DNA of 64,000 nt from Bicyclus anynana (taxonomy: Eukaryota > Arthropoda > Insecta > Lepidoptera > Nymphalidae). This document shows positions 30,138-42,500 of this stretch, piece by piece. The translations under genes and the position numbers were made by a program. The stretch is from the NCBI RefSeq assembly GCF_947172395.1, contig NC_069090.1, forward strand, positions 11,290,226 through 11,354,225. The letters run 5' to 3'. The notes below the pieces were generated by a model. That model did not search any database and was not told the origin of the DNA. It saw only the letters and a list, made by a program, of their open reading frames with translations. Within the stretch, counting starts at the first letter, position 1. Every line of letters begins with the position of its first letter.

Positions 30138-33100
30138 ATGTACGTACTACCGGTGTTTGTCCTGCTTGTGTGTGCGGTTTTTGCTGAAAACAATAATGGA
30201 TTGTTCGAATTAAACATATTACATTACAACGATTTTCATGCACAGTGAGTACTTAAATTACGATGCTTATAGACCAAATGTTCTGTTAATTTCCCGCTAG
30301 TAGGTACAAAGTAGTGAAGATATTCATTTCAAAAATCGAGATTTTTTATTGGACCACTACATTTGGAGTCCCTACTATTCTTTTCATGTAGGATGGTGCG
30401 GGTGACAGTTCGTTTTACTCTTGAAAGTTTGCCGCGATTCACGACAATAGTACGTATTAACGCAGAACTCTGATATGACTCGACTTATTTATACTTATTC
30501 TTTGTATCGGTAGGTATCCGAAAATTAATATATTTTTCAAAATATTTGTTATAGGTTTTTCTTTATTATAAGTTGTAATGGTTATTATTTGATATTTTGT
30601 GTAAAATTATTAGAATTTCCGCGTCCATCATAGAATTTCAAATCGGTAGCCCATTATCCTAAGGGTGGGAACTGAACCATTCTTGGGTGGGTCCGGCCCA
30701 CCCGCTATATACGCCTATGATAGTAACAGTATCAAACTGCCACTAGGCCGGAAAGAGTAAAGAGTGCTTCGGAGCTGAAACACACTTTTTTATACTATTA
30801 CTTTTTAAAGCTTCGACGAAATAGCACTGAATGGTAGTCCCTGCACCCCTTCGCAAGGAGAATGCATTGGAGGTTACGAGCGCCTGTACTCTGCCCTCCG
30901 CCAGGCTCTCGAGGCTGAGCCTGACTCCCTGCTCTTCAATGGCGGAGACACATTCCAAGGGACCATGTGGTATAACTTTCTACGGTGGAACGTGACTCTG
31001 CATTTTATGAATTTGTTGCCTCAGCACGATGCTCATGTAAGTAATAAGTATCCTATAGATGAGAGCCTGCGATGGCGGGACACCTCATTTTATAAAAGCT
31101 GGAAGTATTTAAATCCATGCTCTTACCATTATAGACTACAAGCCTTTGAACAAAAATTACCTGTAAAATGAACCAACGTGAATAACGCTTAAATGTAAAA
31201 ACTCAGTGCTCAGAGTTATTTTCTGATATAGTAATAGCCTTCTAAGCGCTATTCATGTTGGTTCATTTCACATGTAATTTTTGTTCAAGGGCTTGTAGTC
31301 TATAAGTACAATAGTTAATTGAGAGCAAGTTTCAAATGTTCAGACTTAGATCCTCAACTGATCAAGTATATAAAATACTAGCTGACGCCGCGCGGTTTCA
31401 CCCGCGTGGTTTTCGTTCCCGTAGGAATACGGAGATAATATATAGCCTTTCTCGATAAATGGGCTATCAAAACCAGAAATATTTTTTTAAAATTGTAGTC
31501 AAGTCTAACTTGTAGAGAATAAAACAAAGTGGCCAGACTCCTAGTTTTGTGAGAACCCTTCGCTAAAGATCCTTGAAAAAGAGTACAAGTCTTTTAACAG
31601 TGCTTTCAAAGGAAAAACCTGTTAAATATATCATGTCATGTTAAATACCGAATAGGTACCTACTATTCGTAGGTACTGTGCCCCGAAGATAGGTATTGGC
31701 AACTGAGGATACACTTAAATTTAATACTGAGGATCACTTAAATTATTCCGAGAGAAATAGGTATAAAAATACGCTTTTCAATCAATCAATATTCATTTAT
31801 TTCAAATAGGCTTAGTTTACAAGCTCTTTCGAAACGTCAGGTAATAATATTATAGTTAAGATAACGGTGATAATAATTAGTCGAAAACTTGAAATTAAAG
31901 TAACGAGGGTTCCAAATGCGCCTTGGTTCGAGAAGAGCCCACAACAAACTCAGCCAGGGTTTTTCCTTTTTTAGTTTATCACCATTTAACAATTAGGTAT
32001 GTGTAACATGTCATGTAATACATTTCATTTCCAAGCAATTTTGTCGTTTATATAATCATTATACGATACGATACCTATGGATATATTAATCAATGCTTAC
32101 AAAGTGGTAAAAAGATTTTTTTTCTAATTTTAGGATAGGTACCTCCCCTACATGTAAAGTGAGGATGACCTTTTCTATAGTCTACCAACTCGAATTTCAT
32201 GATGTCCTTTTAAAAAAAATATTGTGAGATATAGCACCATTTTTGGATTCAAGGATCCTTATGGGCATGGGCATTTTTATTTCCACCTAAAAAAAATATT
32301 GTCAATTTGATTAAACATTGTTAAATAACAAGCTAAGTTCCTGTATGATAAATTAGTTTAGTAGATTATAGTAAGATTTATAGCAATAAAGATTGTTCGT
32401 TCCTTATCATAACAGATAGGTATCGCTAATTAAGCTGTCAATGTTAATAAAAGATTAGTAGTTGAAGATAAAATTTGTAAAACAGTGTGAACATTCACAA
32501 ATCTATTCCTTATAACGATTAGCTATTGATTTGTAATCGAGAAATTGATAGATTTGAAAAATTGGTTTATTCACTTATAAGTAGGAGTCGTTCTATAAAA
32601 AGAGCACAACCGCTAAAGGTAGAGAGAGACAGTTACACCACAAAACACATCTCGTCAGTCCAGTGGTTAGGTTAGGTTCTCAGACTAATTGCGCAACCTA
32701 TTCTATATACATATACATAGGGACTAGTATCGCACCCAAATTCACACAGAGAACGAGCTTATAGATATTATATCTTACTCGTTAGCTAAAACTAAAAGTT
32801 ATTGACCGTTTTAAAGGTATTTTTACGGAGCTTTTTAATCAACGAACACAACTATGAAACATCAATTCTATAGAGATAGTTTTTAGATCGTTGATCAAAT
32901 AGTTTGACATAAAAGTAACGTCTAGCGAGGCAGGTCCTTACATAATTAGTCTGAGGTTAGGTTATTAAACTACGTACATATGTTTTGAATCATGATACGT
33001 AGAGTACCTACAAATATTTTCCTTCTGAGAATTTTTCAATTGATTAGTCTAGAGTTGAGAAGTTGGTAATTCCTTCTTTTGCAGGTCCTTGGCAATCACG

Positions 33101-36100
33101 AATTCGACAATGGTATCGAAGGACTTCTTCCATACTTGAAGGGCCTAAATTCACCAATGCTAGGCGCCAATGTCAATACTACCTTCGAACCGGAATTGTC
33201 TCCGTACGTCAAAAACCACATTGTAGTGGAGCGAAAGGGTCGAAAGATTGGCATCATCGGAATATTGCTGACAGGGGTGGGTTTACTTTTACCTTTTCTT
33301 TTTCATACCTTCTTTATGTTAACAAAATTTATTATGTCTTTATTATGTCAGGAAAGACCTTTTGTTTTTTTTTTGCCTCTGTCTACAATGGTTTGCACCT
33401 CATAGAAAAATATACACCCTTGCCTGATTATTCAGTTTACAGCGCCAATAGGAAAAGTAATAATGGAAGACGAGCTGGAGGCGGTTCGGCGCGAGGCGAC
33501 ACTCCTCACAGAGCAGCACGTCGACATCATCATAGTACTCTCGCACGTGGGATACGCCACTGATATGTAAGTCCTCAATAATGGAAGTCGAGCTGAAGGC
33601 GGTGCGGCGAGAGGCGGCGCTCCTCACTCAACAGCACGTTGACATCATCTCGCACGTAGGATACGCCACTGAAATGTAAGGGCGTGTCCAAACATAGCGC
33701 AATAATCGTGAGCGGCACGCCGCGCGCGATTTTCGCGCTATGTTTGGACGACCGACGCGTACGAATGCCGCGTGTTGCAGTGCTAGCCTGATCTGATCAC
33801 ACTGATCGGTGTTGGTCGCGATGTGCATGACATCATGCAGAACGCGACCAACACACGATCAGCTATCGGATATCCTGCTGTTAGGGCTGCAGACATCACG
33901 TAGATTTATTGAATGGTTAGTGACTAGCAATAGTCGCGACAGGGCTGTGTTTCGCGATTGCCGCGTGTTGCTGCCATGCTATGTTTATACACGCCTTAAG
34001 TCATTAATGTAATAAGCCCTAATAGGCCCACGGCAAAGATTACTCACACTGAGAGATCGTGGTTCGATCCCATGGACTATTGTTGTAGTCGTGGACGCCT
34101 AACACAGCACTTCCGACAAATTGGAAGGGACATTAGAAAGATATGGTTGATATCTATTCTAGGAAAAAACACTGCAATTAAAAAAATAGAATTCTGAGCG
34201 TATTGAAAGATTTGACGGGACAAGGTTATAATGCAATATATCATCTCAACAATTATATAAAATGGGGGAAACAATATACTGCAACCATATTTCATTTGCT
34301 TTATAGGCGTTTGGCAGCTCTTATGCCACCTGAAGTGGACATAATAGTGGGTGCGCACACTCACACTTTGCTGTACAATGGGGCCGTGGCACCAGACGGG
34401 TCGCGACCAGCCGGACTCTACCCCACTGTCGTCACACAAGCTAGCGGCCACAGAGTTAGTGAGTTTTTAGTAAAGACATAGTGGGTATACTCCCCCACTG
34501 CACAGTGAAGACAAGCCACGGACGGACGGATATTAGTCCCGACAGGTCACATCACAGAACAGACATCGCTAAAAGCTAATGCTTTGAGTCACAAAAAATA
34601 GTGGCCAAAGAGTGAAGTTACAAATATTTTTTTAACTTATTTTATATTATATCATCATCATCATCATCATCATCATTATCAGCCGAAAGACGTCCACTGC
34701 TAGACATAAACCTCCGATATAGACTTCCAAACACGACGGTCTAGGACCGTCAGCATCCAGCGGCTCCCTGCAACCCGCCTAATGTCCTCGGTCCATCTAG
34801 ATTCTAGTGGGTCGACCAACTTTGCGCTTTCCGGTGCGGGGTCGCCATTCCTGCAGCTAGAGACCCCAATGTCCATCGGCTTTTTGAACTATTTGCCTTA
34901 CTCATTGCCACTTCAACTTCGCGACTCGCTGAGCTATGTCAGTGACTTTGGTTCGTTTGCAGATATCCTCAATTTTGATTTTATCACGCAGAGAAACTCG
35001 CGGAATGAATGACGGAATCGAACATTCGCTGAAGTTCGAATTCACGATTCACGACAATCGAAATATCAATCGAAGTATCGGTTTCAGGAATTCTACTGAG
35101 ACTTCGTCACCTGATGCCTTGTTCTTATTTAGTTGCTTGAAAGCGATTAATCTCATATATACTTTTATTATTTATAGCCTAGCTAGTATCGTTTATACTC
35201 CTGTTCTTCACATTATATACCCAGCCCAATTTCATTTATTCTTCATGCACGTGGTTATCGTTTATGCACTTCTATTTCACGCACGCATTTCTATATTTTA
35301 ATGGAACAAAAATACGTATGTAATTTTTAAACGTAGTTTGTAATTTAGATCCCGGTGGTGCAAGCGTCGGCCTACACTCGTTACTTAGGAGACATCAAGC
35401 TGTTCTTTGATGACGCTGGCAAGATTGTATCCTGGGAAGGACAACCGATATACCTTGGTACATCGATTGTAAAAGGTAGGCATACCTTAATGGCAAAGGT
35501 TACACGATACTTGAGGTTCCCACGGGAAAGGGATTTATGCAGTAAACCAACCAGTAACAGTCCAACTTAGGTATCAAAATTTTCGATTCATGACGAATCA
35601 TGAAGTATCTTTGTACTGATTTTCACACCGTTTTCTACAATTATCCGAGTGTTTCATATCTATATTAATGTTAAAGTTTGTGAGTTTGTGAAGTTTTAGG
35701 GGATCAATCTCTGGAAATAGATGATCTGATCTCTCATTTCTCTCTATTGTCATTTGAATCATTAAATACTTAATAAATAATGTGCATGCCAAATTGGCAA
35801 GATACATTTACCATCTACATCTACCGACCACCTGTATAAATAATGCATGTATCTGCAAAGAAAAAAATTTATTGATTGATTGATTGATTGGATCTACTGA
35901 ACCGATTTAGAAAATTGTTTTACCAGTATAAATGCGCGTTATTTGTGAGTGTCATGTCTCCTTTATATTTTACCCACGGGATCGGGAACTACGCCGATGA
36001 AACCGTGGGGAATCTGCTAGTATAATAAGCCCGGCTTTACGCTATGTTTACATACACGTCATGCACAACTCAGCAAGCATTTTGCCACACATACCGCTGC

Positions 36101-39100
36101 ATGCTTTCGCTGTTTGAGAACAATTACAAGCCAATCCAACAGGCTATTCACATGCATGCCCGTGTTTGTGCTCGTAGAATGTCGCTTTTAACGCATACAT
36201 GTAAACGCACATTTACGCTTTGAATGACGTTCTTCTTCTTTTCCTGGGCCTTTTCCACACTGAGGTTAGCCGTTGTTCGTTTATTGAATGGCATTATAGA
36301 TGAGCGTATGGCAAGCCTGATAGCGCCGTGGAGGGAGGAGGTCCACGCGGAGGGCAAGGAGGTGCTGAGCGCGTCGCTCACTGAGCTCAACCGCGGCGAC
36401 TGCCGGCGCAGAGAGTGCAACATCGGCAGCTGGATCTGTGACAACTTTATTGGTGAAGTGAGTATGAATCAATGTTACTCTGTGGAATCAATGCATATTC
36501 ATACCTATTATATAAAATTGAAATGCCTGTTTGTGATTTTAAAAAAGCTATGGTTTATATGGTTTTTATTATTAAAAAAGTTATAAGTATTTGTTTACAA
36601 GATACCGCTTTATTTTTAATTTGATCTGTCTCTATCTATTTAAATGTTTGTTTCGGCTAATCTTTGGAACGGCTGGATCGCTTTTTATGGGAGATATATT
36701 TTATTCCGAAAAATTTCATAGTTCACGCAGGATTAATGAAAAACCGAATTTTACGCTGTATTTGTCCGCTAGCTATTTATAATTGAGATTTTTGGAGACA
36801 TGATCACTATCTGTGGGCTTCAAGTGAAATTAAGTTGCTCTGCAAACTATGAAGAATGCTTTGGTTGGAAATCTTTCTGATTTAATTTGTTATCGAATCA
36901 AAACACCATTTTTTTTTATTTTTTCATTTGACATTATAAATTTGACATAATTTATTCCAACATAATAGGCGGTTCCTCGGGCGACTGGCCCTGCGTGGGG
37001 GTACGCTCACGCGTGTTTGATCAACAATGGCGGCATACGAGCACATGTCAGTGCAGGAGGTAACCAATTATATATCATTAAAGGCAGGGACGTAGCTACC
37101 GGCATATCAGCCGTATCTATAATACAGGGCCCCTTACGTGTGAAAGTATAATTAGTAAAATACTGTTACTAACCTTGAACGCATTGCTGCTGTAGATTTC
37201 CCATTGAAAAAATGGTTTTACAGAAATAACAACCGAAGGGATCCTAATGGCGATGCCGTTTGAGAACAAAGTGCAAGTATATGACTTAAAGGGCTCGTAT
37301 TTGCTGGAGGCTCTCGAGTTCTCAGTGAGTCTGGGCGACGCGCAAGGCTTTAACAGAATGGTTCAGATTGGCGGTAAGTGGACAAATATTTTCTACTTAT
37401 TCTACGATCATTAATTCCAGTGAGTAAAATGACAGTTGCTCTAGTCAAATCAAATCAAATCAAATCATAATTCATTTATTTCAACTAGGCTTAGTTTTGA
37501 AAGGTCAGGTGTATGTCAAAATTTAATTTAATCTAATGGTAGTAATAGTAGACGAAAACTTAAAATTAAAGTTACGAGGGTTCCAAACGTACCTTGGTGC
37601 GAGAAGAGCCAAGCTCAGCCAAGGTTTATTTTTTTTGTTTACCACCATTTTACAAACTTATTTAAAACTAAGCAAACAGCCACACACACACACACACACA
37701 GTATAATACAGTTTAACACCAAGCTTTTTTATCATTTATATACTCATTAACACTTAAATAAGACTTTACTTACTGGAATTAATAACTTACCTTAATTCCA
37801 GTCAGTAAAATGACAAGTGCAAAACTGTCACTGAAATGTTTGGAACTAAAACACTGAGCGTTATTTCCGGTTCAGTGTTATTATTCCATTCCATCACGAT
37901 TTCAACGAAATTACTTTACGTGTCACATACTAGGCCTCCGTGGCGCAGTGGTATGCGCGGTGGATTTACAAGACGGAGGTCCTGGGTTCGATCCCCGACT
38001 GGGCAGATTGAGATTTTCTTAATTTGTCCAGGTCTGGCTGGTGGGAGGCTTCGGCCGTGGCTAGTTACCACCCTACCGGCAAAAACGTACCGCCAAGCGA
38101 TTTAGCGTTCCGGTACGATGCCGTGTAGAAACCGAAAGGGGTGTGGATTTTCATCCTCCTCTTAACAAGTTAGCCCGCTTCCATCTTAGACTGCATCATC
38201 ACTTACCAACAGGTAAGATTGTAGTCAAGGGCTAACTTGTAAAGAATGAAAAAAAAACCTACTAGCTGTTGAAATAGGCTACTAATGATGGTTTGCTAAA
38301 CTGGGCATATGAAAAAATCCAGGGTCCCTGAAGATCTTATCCAAATACTTTTCGTAGGTATACGGGTGGTTTACAACGCTACAGCGGCGCCCGGGTCTCG
38401 CGTATTGTCCGCCAGAGTGCGCTGCCTGCAATGTGACGTACCGCGATACGAGCCTCTCGACGTAGAGGTCACATATCGCCTCATAACGCAGGACTTCATC
38501 GCTAACGGCGGCGGAGGATTCTCGGTAAATACTCATCATCATTCATCATCATTATCAGCTGATGGACGTCCACTGCTGGACATAGGCCTCTTGCATGGAC
38601 CTTCAAGCACAGCGGTCTTGAGCCGCCAGCATCCAGCAGTTCCCTGCAACCCGCTTGATGTCTTTGGTCCACCTACTGCCTCTGTCAAATCGTCAGAAGC
38701 CGGTGTTTATCAAATCCGACCGGTACCGGGTTGAAATGAGCAGTTAATAGGCCGACTAGTAACTAGAATCACTCATCAATCACTTTGACCGCCTTCCTGG
38801 CGCAGTGGTATGCGCGGTGGATTTACAAGACGGAGATCCTCGGTTTGAGCCCCGGCTGGGCCGATCGAGGTTTTCTTAATTGGTCCAAGTCTGGCTGGTG
38901 GGACGCAGCTAGTTACCACTTTACCGGCAAAGACACACCGCTAAGATTACCTACTTGATTTAACCGGAAGGGATGTGGGATTTTCATCGTACTCCTAACA
39001 AGTTAGCCCGCTTCCATCTTAGATTGCATCATCACTTACCATCAGCCCCTGTAGCCAGGTAGCACGTCGATTCTCTTTCTACGATCGCAAACGCTTCGAA

Positions 39101-39393
39101 AACTAGAACAATGTATGGAAATGACAGATCTTGATCACGTGACCTGTCGATAGCAAATGTCATTCCCATACATTTGGGGCAGGTGAAATTGCGGTCAAGA
39201 GAGATTGTGAAGAATAAAAAAAAATAAAAAATAGAATCACTCAACACGCGTTTTTCTGTATCAACAGATGTTAGCCAACAACAGAGAGAACGTCGAAGAT
39301 GTGGACGTGGACTACTTGGTACTGCGCCGCAGTTTGCGACGACAGGGAACCGTGATACAGGATCTGGACGGACGAATACAAATAGTGCATTAA
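30138..39393 (+). CDS. Secreted 5'-nucleotidase / apyrase-type protein, complete, 11 exons, 540 aa
   Basis: Exons: 30138-30244, 30811-31036, 33085-33276, 33436-33566, 34307-34454, 35349-35475, 36300-36457, 36969-37059, 37224-37373, 38358-38524, 39268-39393. They total 1623 bases, closing in frame. The start codon opens a signal peptide (MYVLPVFVLLVCAVFA). Metallophosphatase motifs follow in order: HYNDFHAH, FNGGDTFQG, LGNHEFDNG, VLSHVGYATD and GAHTHT, all metal-site or catalytic segments of the family. The C-terminal nucleotide-binding domain shows CNIGSWICD, INNGGIR and ANGGGGFS (substrate-stacking Phe region). The protein stops at DGRIQIVH, where membrane ecto-5'-nucleotidases continue into a GPI signal, so it should be secreted. 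Family role: hydrolysis of extracellular nucleotides. Apyrase versus AMPase activity cannot be settled here. Exon 4 has a partial tandem copy after it. Confidence 0.94.
31130..31304. mobile_element. 175-bp foldback element in nucleotidase intron 2
   Basis: The arms are about 60 bp: TATAGACTACAAGCC through ATGAACCAACGTGAATA, and its near-exact inverse ending CTTGTAGTCTATA. The spacer is about 50 bp. No ORF is present. It starts only 94 bp after the exon 2 donor. Confidence 0.8.
31377..31480 (-). repeat. Dispersed 'gcgcggtttcacccgcgtgg' repeat
   Basis: A clear short copy with 'gtaggaatacggagataata', joined to a SINE-A-like tail (TTGTAGTCAAGTCTAACTTG) at about 31492-31525. Confidence 0.65.
31780..31975 (-). 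mobile_element. LINE 3' end fragment
   Basis: The reverse strand ends '...gcctatttgaaataaatga' followed by a (TTGA)-like tail, matching the 3' end of the LINE at 42640-44113 and the fragment at 37444-37665. It is non-coding 3' UTR. Confidence 0.7.
32744..32955 (+). repeat. Diverged repeat pair, right copy
   Basis: Partner of 29742-29985 in the same orientation, 3 kb apart, within nucleotidase intron 2. Confidence 0.7.
33567..33675 (+). repeat. Partial tandem copy of nucleotidase exon 4 with its donor
   Basis: ATGGAAG starts at 33463 in exon 4 and again at 33581 (118 bp apart). The copy reproduces the exon's 3' part up to a second donor (GAAAT|GTAAGG at 33675) but has about 10% substitutions and lacks 9 bases that encode the IVL segment before SHVGYAT. 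Use of the second donor would add 109 bases and shift the frame, so it is probably a decayed copy. It has the same layout as the PP1 and nardilysin arrays. Confidence 0.88.
33686..33749. mobile_element. 64-bp hairpin MITE next to the duplicated exon
   Basis: GTCCAAACATAGCGC at the left end is the exact inverse of GCGCTATGTTTGGAC at the right end. The centre is GC-rich. Confidence 0.72.
33803..33861. repeat. 60-bp palindromic element, copy 2
   Basis: TGATCGGTGTTGGTCGCGAT ... CGCGACCAACACACGATCA with centre TGCATGACATCATGCA. It is the same element as 1724-1783 with a two-base deletion in the left arm. Confidence 0.8.
34651..35011 (-). mobile_element. RTE-type LINE 3' end fragment with (GAT)n tail
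   Basis: It begins with (ATC)n on the + strand (the tail on the - strand), followed by the block shared with 38529-38700 and 60354-60725. In the 60354 copy this region encodes the typical RTE C-terminus (WRPRTTKRSVGRPPTR). It lies between nucleotidase exons 5 and 6. Confidence 0.75.
35640..36020 (-). repeat. Composite dispersed repeat in nucleotidase intron 6
   Basis: It contains a GATT tandem (about 35872-35891) and the family block ending 'gatgaaaccgtggggaatct' and 'gctagtataata'. Confidence 0.6.
37444..37665 (-). mobile_element. LINE 3' end fragment with (TTGAT)n tail
   Basis: (ATCAA)n at 37448-37468 is the inverted tail. The adjoining sequence matches 31780-31975. A (CA)n microsatellite follows at 37679-37700. 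Confidence 0.7.
37933..38256 (+). repeat. SINE family A, full-length copy 3
   Basis: Best-preserved copy in the window: A-box-like TGGCGCAGTGGTATGCG, B box GGGTTCGATCC, conserved body and A-rich end. It sits between nucleotidase exons 9 and 10. Confidence 0.9.
38529..38700 (-). mobile_element. RTE-type LINE 3' end fragment
   Basis: (ATC)n followed by 'agctgatggacgtccactgc', homologous to 34651 and 60354. It starts immediately after the exon 10 donor. Confidence 0.72.
38791..39220 (+). repeat. SINE family A, diverged copy with an internal insertion (about 39042-39181)
   Basis: The SINE body is interrupted after 'cttaccatcag' by about 140 bp containing 'gatcgcaaacgcttcgaaaa' and resumes at 'aggtgaaattgcggtcaag'. 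Part of the insert also occurs inverted at 29095-29160, so it is a separate dispersed repeat. Confidence 0.75.
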
Positions 39394-39422
39394 ACAGTTT
39401 TAAATTGTAAATGTTGTTTTAT

Positions 39423-39428
39423 AATAAA
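39423..39428 (+). terminator. Poly(A) signal of the nucleotidase gene
   Basis: AATAAA starts 30 bases after the stop codon. Confidence 0.7.
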
Positions 39429-39521
39429 ATAATTACGAATACGAATTTAGGATATTATGTTACTTATACATATAGTAATATAATTCAAAATTAAATGTTT
39501 AACAAGAATAGAAAAAATATA

Positions 39522-39527
39522 TTTATT
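39522..39527 (-). terminator. Candidate poly(A) signal of the lipase gene
   Basis: TTTATT on + (AATAAA on -) lies 56 bases beyond the lipase stop. With the nucleotidase signal it defines a compact convergent 3' region. Confidence 0.6.
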
Positions 39528-39582
39528 TGTATAATAAAACAAATAAAATAAAACATTCAATATATTTACTCAGTTAACAGAA

Positions 39583-42500
39583 TTAGAATGGATGGCTAGC
39601 GCCCGTGTTGACTCTGTATAAGCCGGAATACCTGTAGAAGAAAATTAAGTATATCCAAAAAGTTGAAAAGGCGCTTTTTTCCATTAACGGTCTTTTGTAA
39701 CAATAAGAGCCAGTCCACACGACGCGTTGCGTCGTCGCAACGCAAAAATTTTTACGCATACTTATTTACCTAGTTTATTTATATAAACGCTGACGCAACG
39801 CGCCGTGTAGACTGGCTCTAAGGCTAGTTTCACAGTCAGCCTGTATTATACAGGGACATCCTGTAGGTATAATATCGTAATCTTTGATTTGATAATCAAC
39901 TTTAATGAAGTTGGTTAAAAAAAAATCTGAATCACTTACCCTCGCTTCTGCAAATCAGCGTTGCCCATATTCAAAGATTGCCCAACACAGTTATCGTTGA
40001 GAACTTGAGAAATGCTAGAACACTGTCTGCCAGTGAGATGGTCGTAAGTCACAGATGCTGCGAACATCTCCCACGCTCTGTTGTGGTGGCACTGGCTGGT
40101 GGTGCAGCCAGGCTGGGCGAGCCCACCGTTGGGGAAGAAGTCCACGTGGCCGACGGTCACCATGAAGCCGATACCGACTCCGTTGGGGCTCGCGTCAGTG
40201 TGGATAGCTTCCACGTAAATAGCATCGCTGGAATGGAGGCGGTTCGGATTCAAATCCCACAGGGGACCGGCGGGATCCAAACCTGGAATAGAAATACTTA
40301 ATGTTTAGTGCACATTATACGGAAAGCATCAATAATAACAACGTAGAAGGAATAGGCATAAGCATAAAGCAGAAGAGTTTGTTTAAACATGCTAATCTCT
40401 GGAACTAGCAATCAATTTGTAAAAATACGTTTTCTATATGATAGCCAGAGCAGAGTAAAGATATATTTATACTGTGGCCAGAGTCTTAAGGAGTGACGTT
40501 GGCAATTTATTGGTGGGATAGGTGGATAAACTTTATATGGAAGTCTGTTCTCCAAATTTCTCTATCACGACGGGTACGAAATCGAAGTTAAGCGCGGGTG
40601 AACTCAATGTGTTCACCCGTCTGCAGGCCATATCAATCCGCTACCACACCACTATGCACTAGAATAATTTTATCGTCCACTACCGCGGCAAAAGTTAGTT
40701 ATTTATCCAAATTCACACGCGCTTAACTTCGATTTCGTACCCGTCGTGATAGAGAAATTTGGAGAACAGACTTCCATATAAATTCTCAATTCTTGACCTA
40801 CTCTAGAAACATTACACTCATATCGCCCGTCAGCTGGGGTCAACCAACTCAGGTCTACTCGCGACACTTCGACGTAAGTATTCATTGCCTATCTAACCAA
40901 TTCTTTAAAGGCTCTCGTTTCGCGGTGTAGCGCCGTATTACGAATGCCCGGCTGCCCACTCTGATCAGTTGATGGGCCCCTGACCCATTCGCGTGGAAGC
41001 CGGAAGTTTGCCCTCACAAAAACTTCTAGAGGATCTGGACGAAAGGAAGCTGTGATACTTATAAAAGGTAGAGGTACATACCAGTAATTCGCGCCAGTCT
41101 TCCGTTCAGTTGCTTCCCGGCGTTACCAACGACGTGGGCGCCCAGACTGAAGCCAGCCAGGTGAATGGACTCGAACGCTATCCCCGTGGTAAGGCCGAGG
41201 AAGTTCAGGAATTGTCCAAGACCGCCGCCCACGGCAGGTATCCCAGCCACTGCGGTCACATAGTCTTGGGCGGCCAGCTGACTCCAGTCCATAACAATGA
41301 CGTTGTAGTCACCCTTTTCAAGAAAAGCTGAAAGAAATGAAAAAATATGGACCTATAACGGTTGACGCTCTAGACCAAGGCCCTGCAGCTTTCCGCAAAT
41401 TTAGAGTACCTTCCTACAATTGATTTTTATGCGTTTGGCGGCGATCCGCGCAGTTTTAGTGGCCGAAGTACTTTTACATAAATCTATCCTGTAGCTTAAC
41501 TACATAGGAACTAAAAACTCGCACTGATTTAAGGTAATAATTTCAAATATTAATTAAAATTTAAAAAATACGGTTGGTTCGTTCGTTTTTCTACAACGAT
41601 ATCAACCGATTTAGACGAAATTGGTACCAATCGACGTGGTTTCCTGTGATTATTAAAAGTAATTCGTTCTTGGAGTCGATAACCGATTAAAAAATATTAA
41701 AACAAATATTTTGAAATTCTTGTTTTAGAGAATTTTCAAAATCATAAACCAATTTGTATCTACTGATGCACTTCGGTTTAAATGTTTTATGATATCCAAG
41801 TTTGGTGAACCCCTTTAAAAATAGGTATCTTTTGCTTAAATCGATTAAGCTGTTCAAAAGTTATGAAAGGGTTAGGTACATATACACATACCTACCTATA
41901 CTATACAATTATACATACATATATGTACACATTATCATTATACACATAGGTATAACAACCTATTATTTTACCACAACCGTATTAGAAACGATCCCATCTG
42001 TTTAATGGATGAAAAATGGATGGATGAACAGTTACAGTTCATTTTCATCATATAGGTAAGTAGTGCAGATTTTGCACTACTTACCTATTACGTACCGCAG
42101 AATAGCGAGCAATCGCAGTCCGCCTGGGGCACCTGGACTGACACCAAAGACGACCCATAGGCCACAAAGCCCCAACCACAAACCCCGAAAGGAGCTGGAA
42201 GAAAATGACTGGGGGGGCAAAAACCCCGCACCTTACCCGGGTAAGGAGGCTAAGCCTTGAGGAGATGACCTGCCTACTGATATCTGTAAGTCATACCATT
42301 CCTGATAACGACATTGTTTGAAGTATCAGCGTTGCCCCACCAGCCGTGCACGGAGACCACGGTGGGAGCGTTCGCGTTGAAATTGGACGAAGTGATGCTC
42401 GCAGCATTGAACGTGAGCTCCTGAGGCGATGTCGGGTTTTGTCTGAAAGTTTCAATTCAATATTTCCTATACTTATTTTTTTTTTTATTGTTTACAAGTT

